A stretch of 6,039 nucleotides of DNA from the NCBI GenBank assembly GCA_021737245.1, contig JAIPEI010000234.1, positions 1 through 6,039 on the forward strand, read 5' to 3'. A program made the position numbers and the translations under genes. This document shows, one piece after another, positions 6,028-6,039 of this stretch. Numbering within the stretch: the first letter of the stretch is position 1; every line of letters starts with the position of its first letter. Source of the stretch: Deltaproteobacteria bacterium. GTDB taxonomy: Bacteria > Desulfobacterota > DSM-4660 > Desulfatiglandales > HGW-15. The notes below the pieces were generated by a model. That model made no database searches. It was not told the DNA's origin and worked only from the letters and a program-made list of their open reading frames with translations.

Positions 6028-6039
6028 GTCGAAACCTCC

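Overview
This is a GC-rich window, apparently chromosomal and from a Gram-negative bacterium. The solute-binding protein has a Sec signal peptide with no lipobox cysteine, so a periplasm is expected. Base composition and gene content fit a proteobacterium, perhaps a deltaproteobacterial lineage, but nothing here fixes the taxonomy. Coding density is very high, with only one AT-rich stretch (about 5100-5185), which is the control region.

The layout is one five-gene leftward operon and a divergent regulator. On the minus strand, in order of transcription, are: a tripartite tricarboxylate transporter (TTT) solute-binding protein (tctC-like, 4123-5076); its small membrane subunit (tctB-like, 3581-4075); its large permease (tctA-like, 2060-3577); an arylsulfotransferase-fold six-bladed beta-propeller protein (624-2063); and a two-part protein that runs off the left edge (1-619). 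The last protein has a glutaredoxin-like domain with a CxxC motif, followed by a region resembling the NrdG-type radical-SAM barrel but with no cluster cysteines. Spacing after tctB is 3 bp, then an ATGA start/stop overlap, then 4 bp, so the last four genes are almost certainly one transcript and translationally coupled.

The only larger gap inside the operon, 47 bp between tctC and tctB, is filled by a perfect 12-bp stem hairpin. It probably lets the binding protein be made in excess over the membrane subunits and may bury the tctB ribosome binding site. On the plus strand a GntR-family regulator with an FCD ligand domain (5234-5986) reads away from the operon. The shared region has exact TTGACA and TATAAT hexamers facing tctC, each covered by an inverted repeat, and the repeat centres lie 21 bp apart. 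This is a plausible ligand-responsive switch. Past the regulator, a hairpin with a T run on the minus strand looks like the terminator of a gene lying to the right.

Inferred working model: the TTT system imports an organic anion, the FCD regulator senses it or a product, and the propeller protein and the redoxin-like protein act on it in the cytoplasm. The substrate cannot be read from the sequence. An aromatic or sulfated carboxylate is a hypothesis suggested only by the arylsulfotransferase fold.
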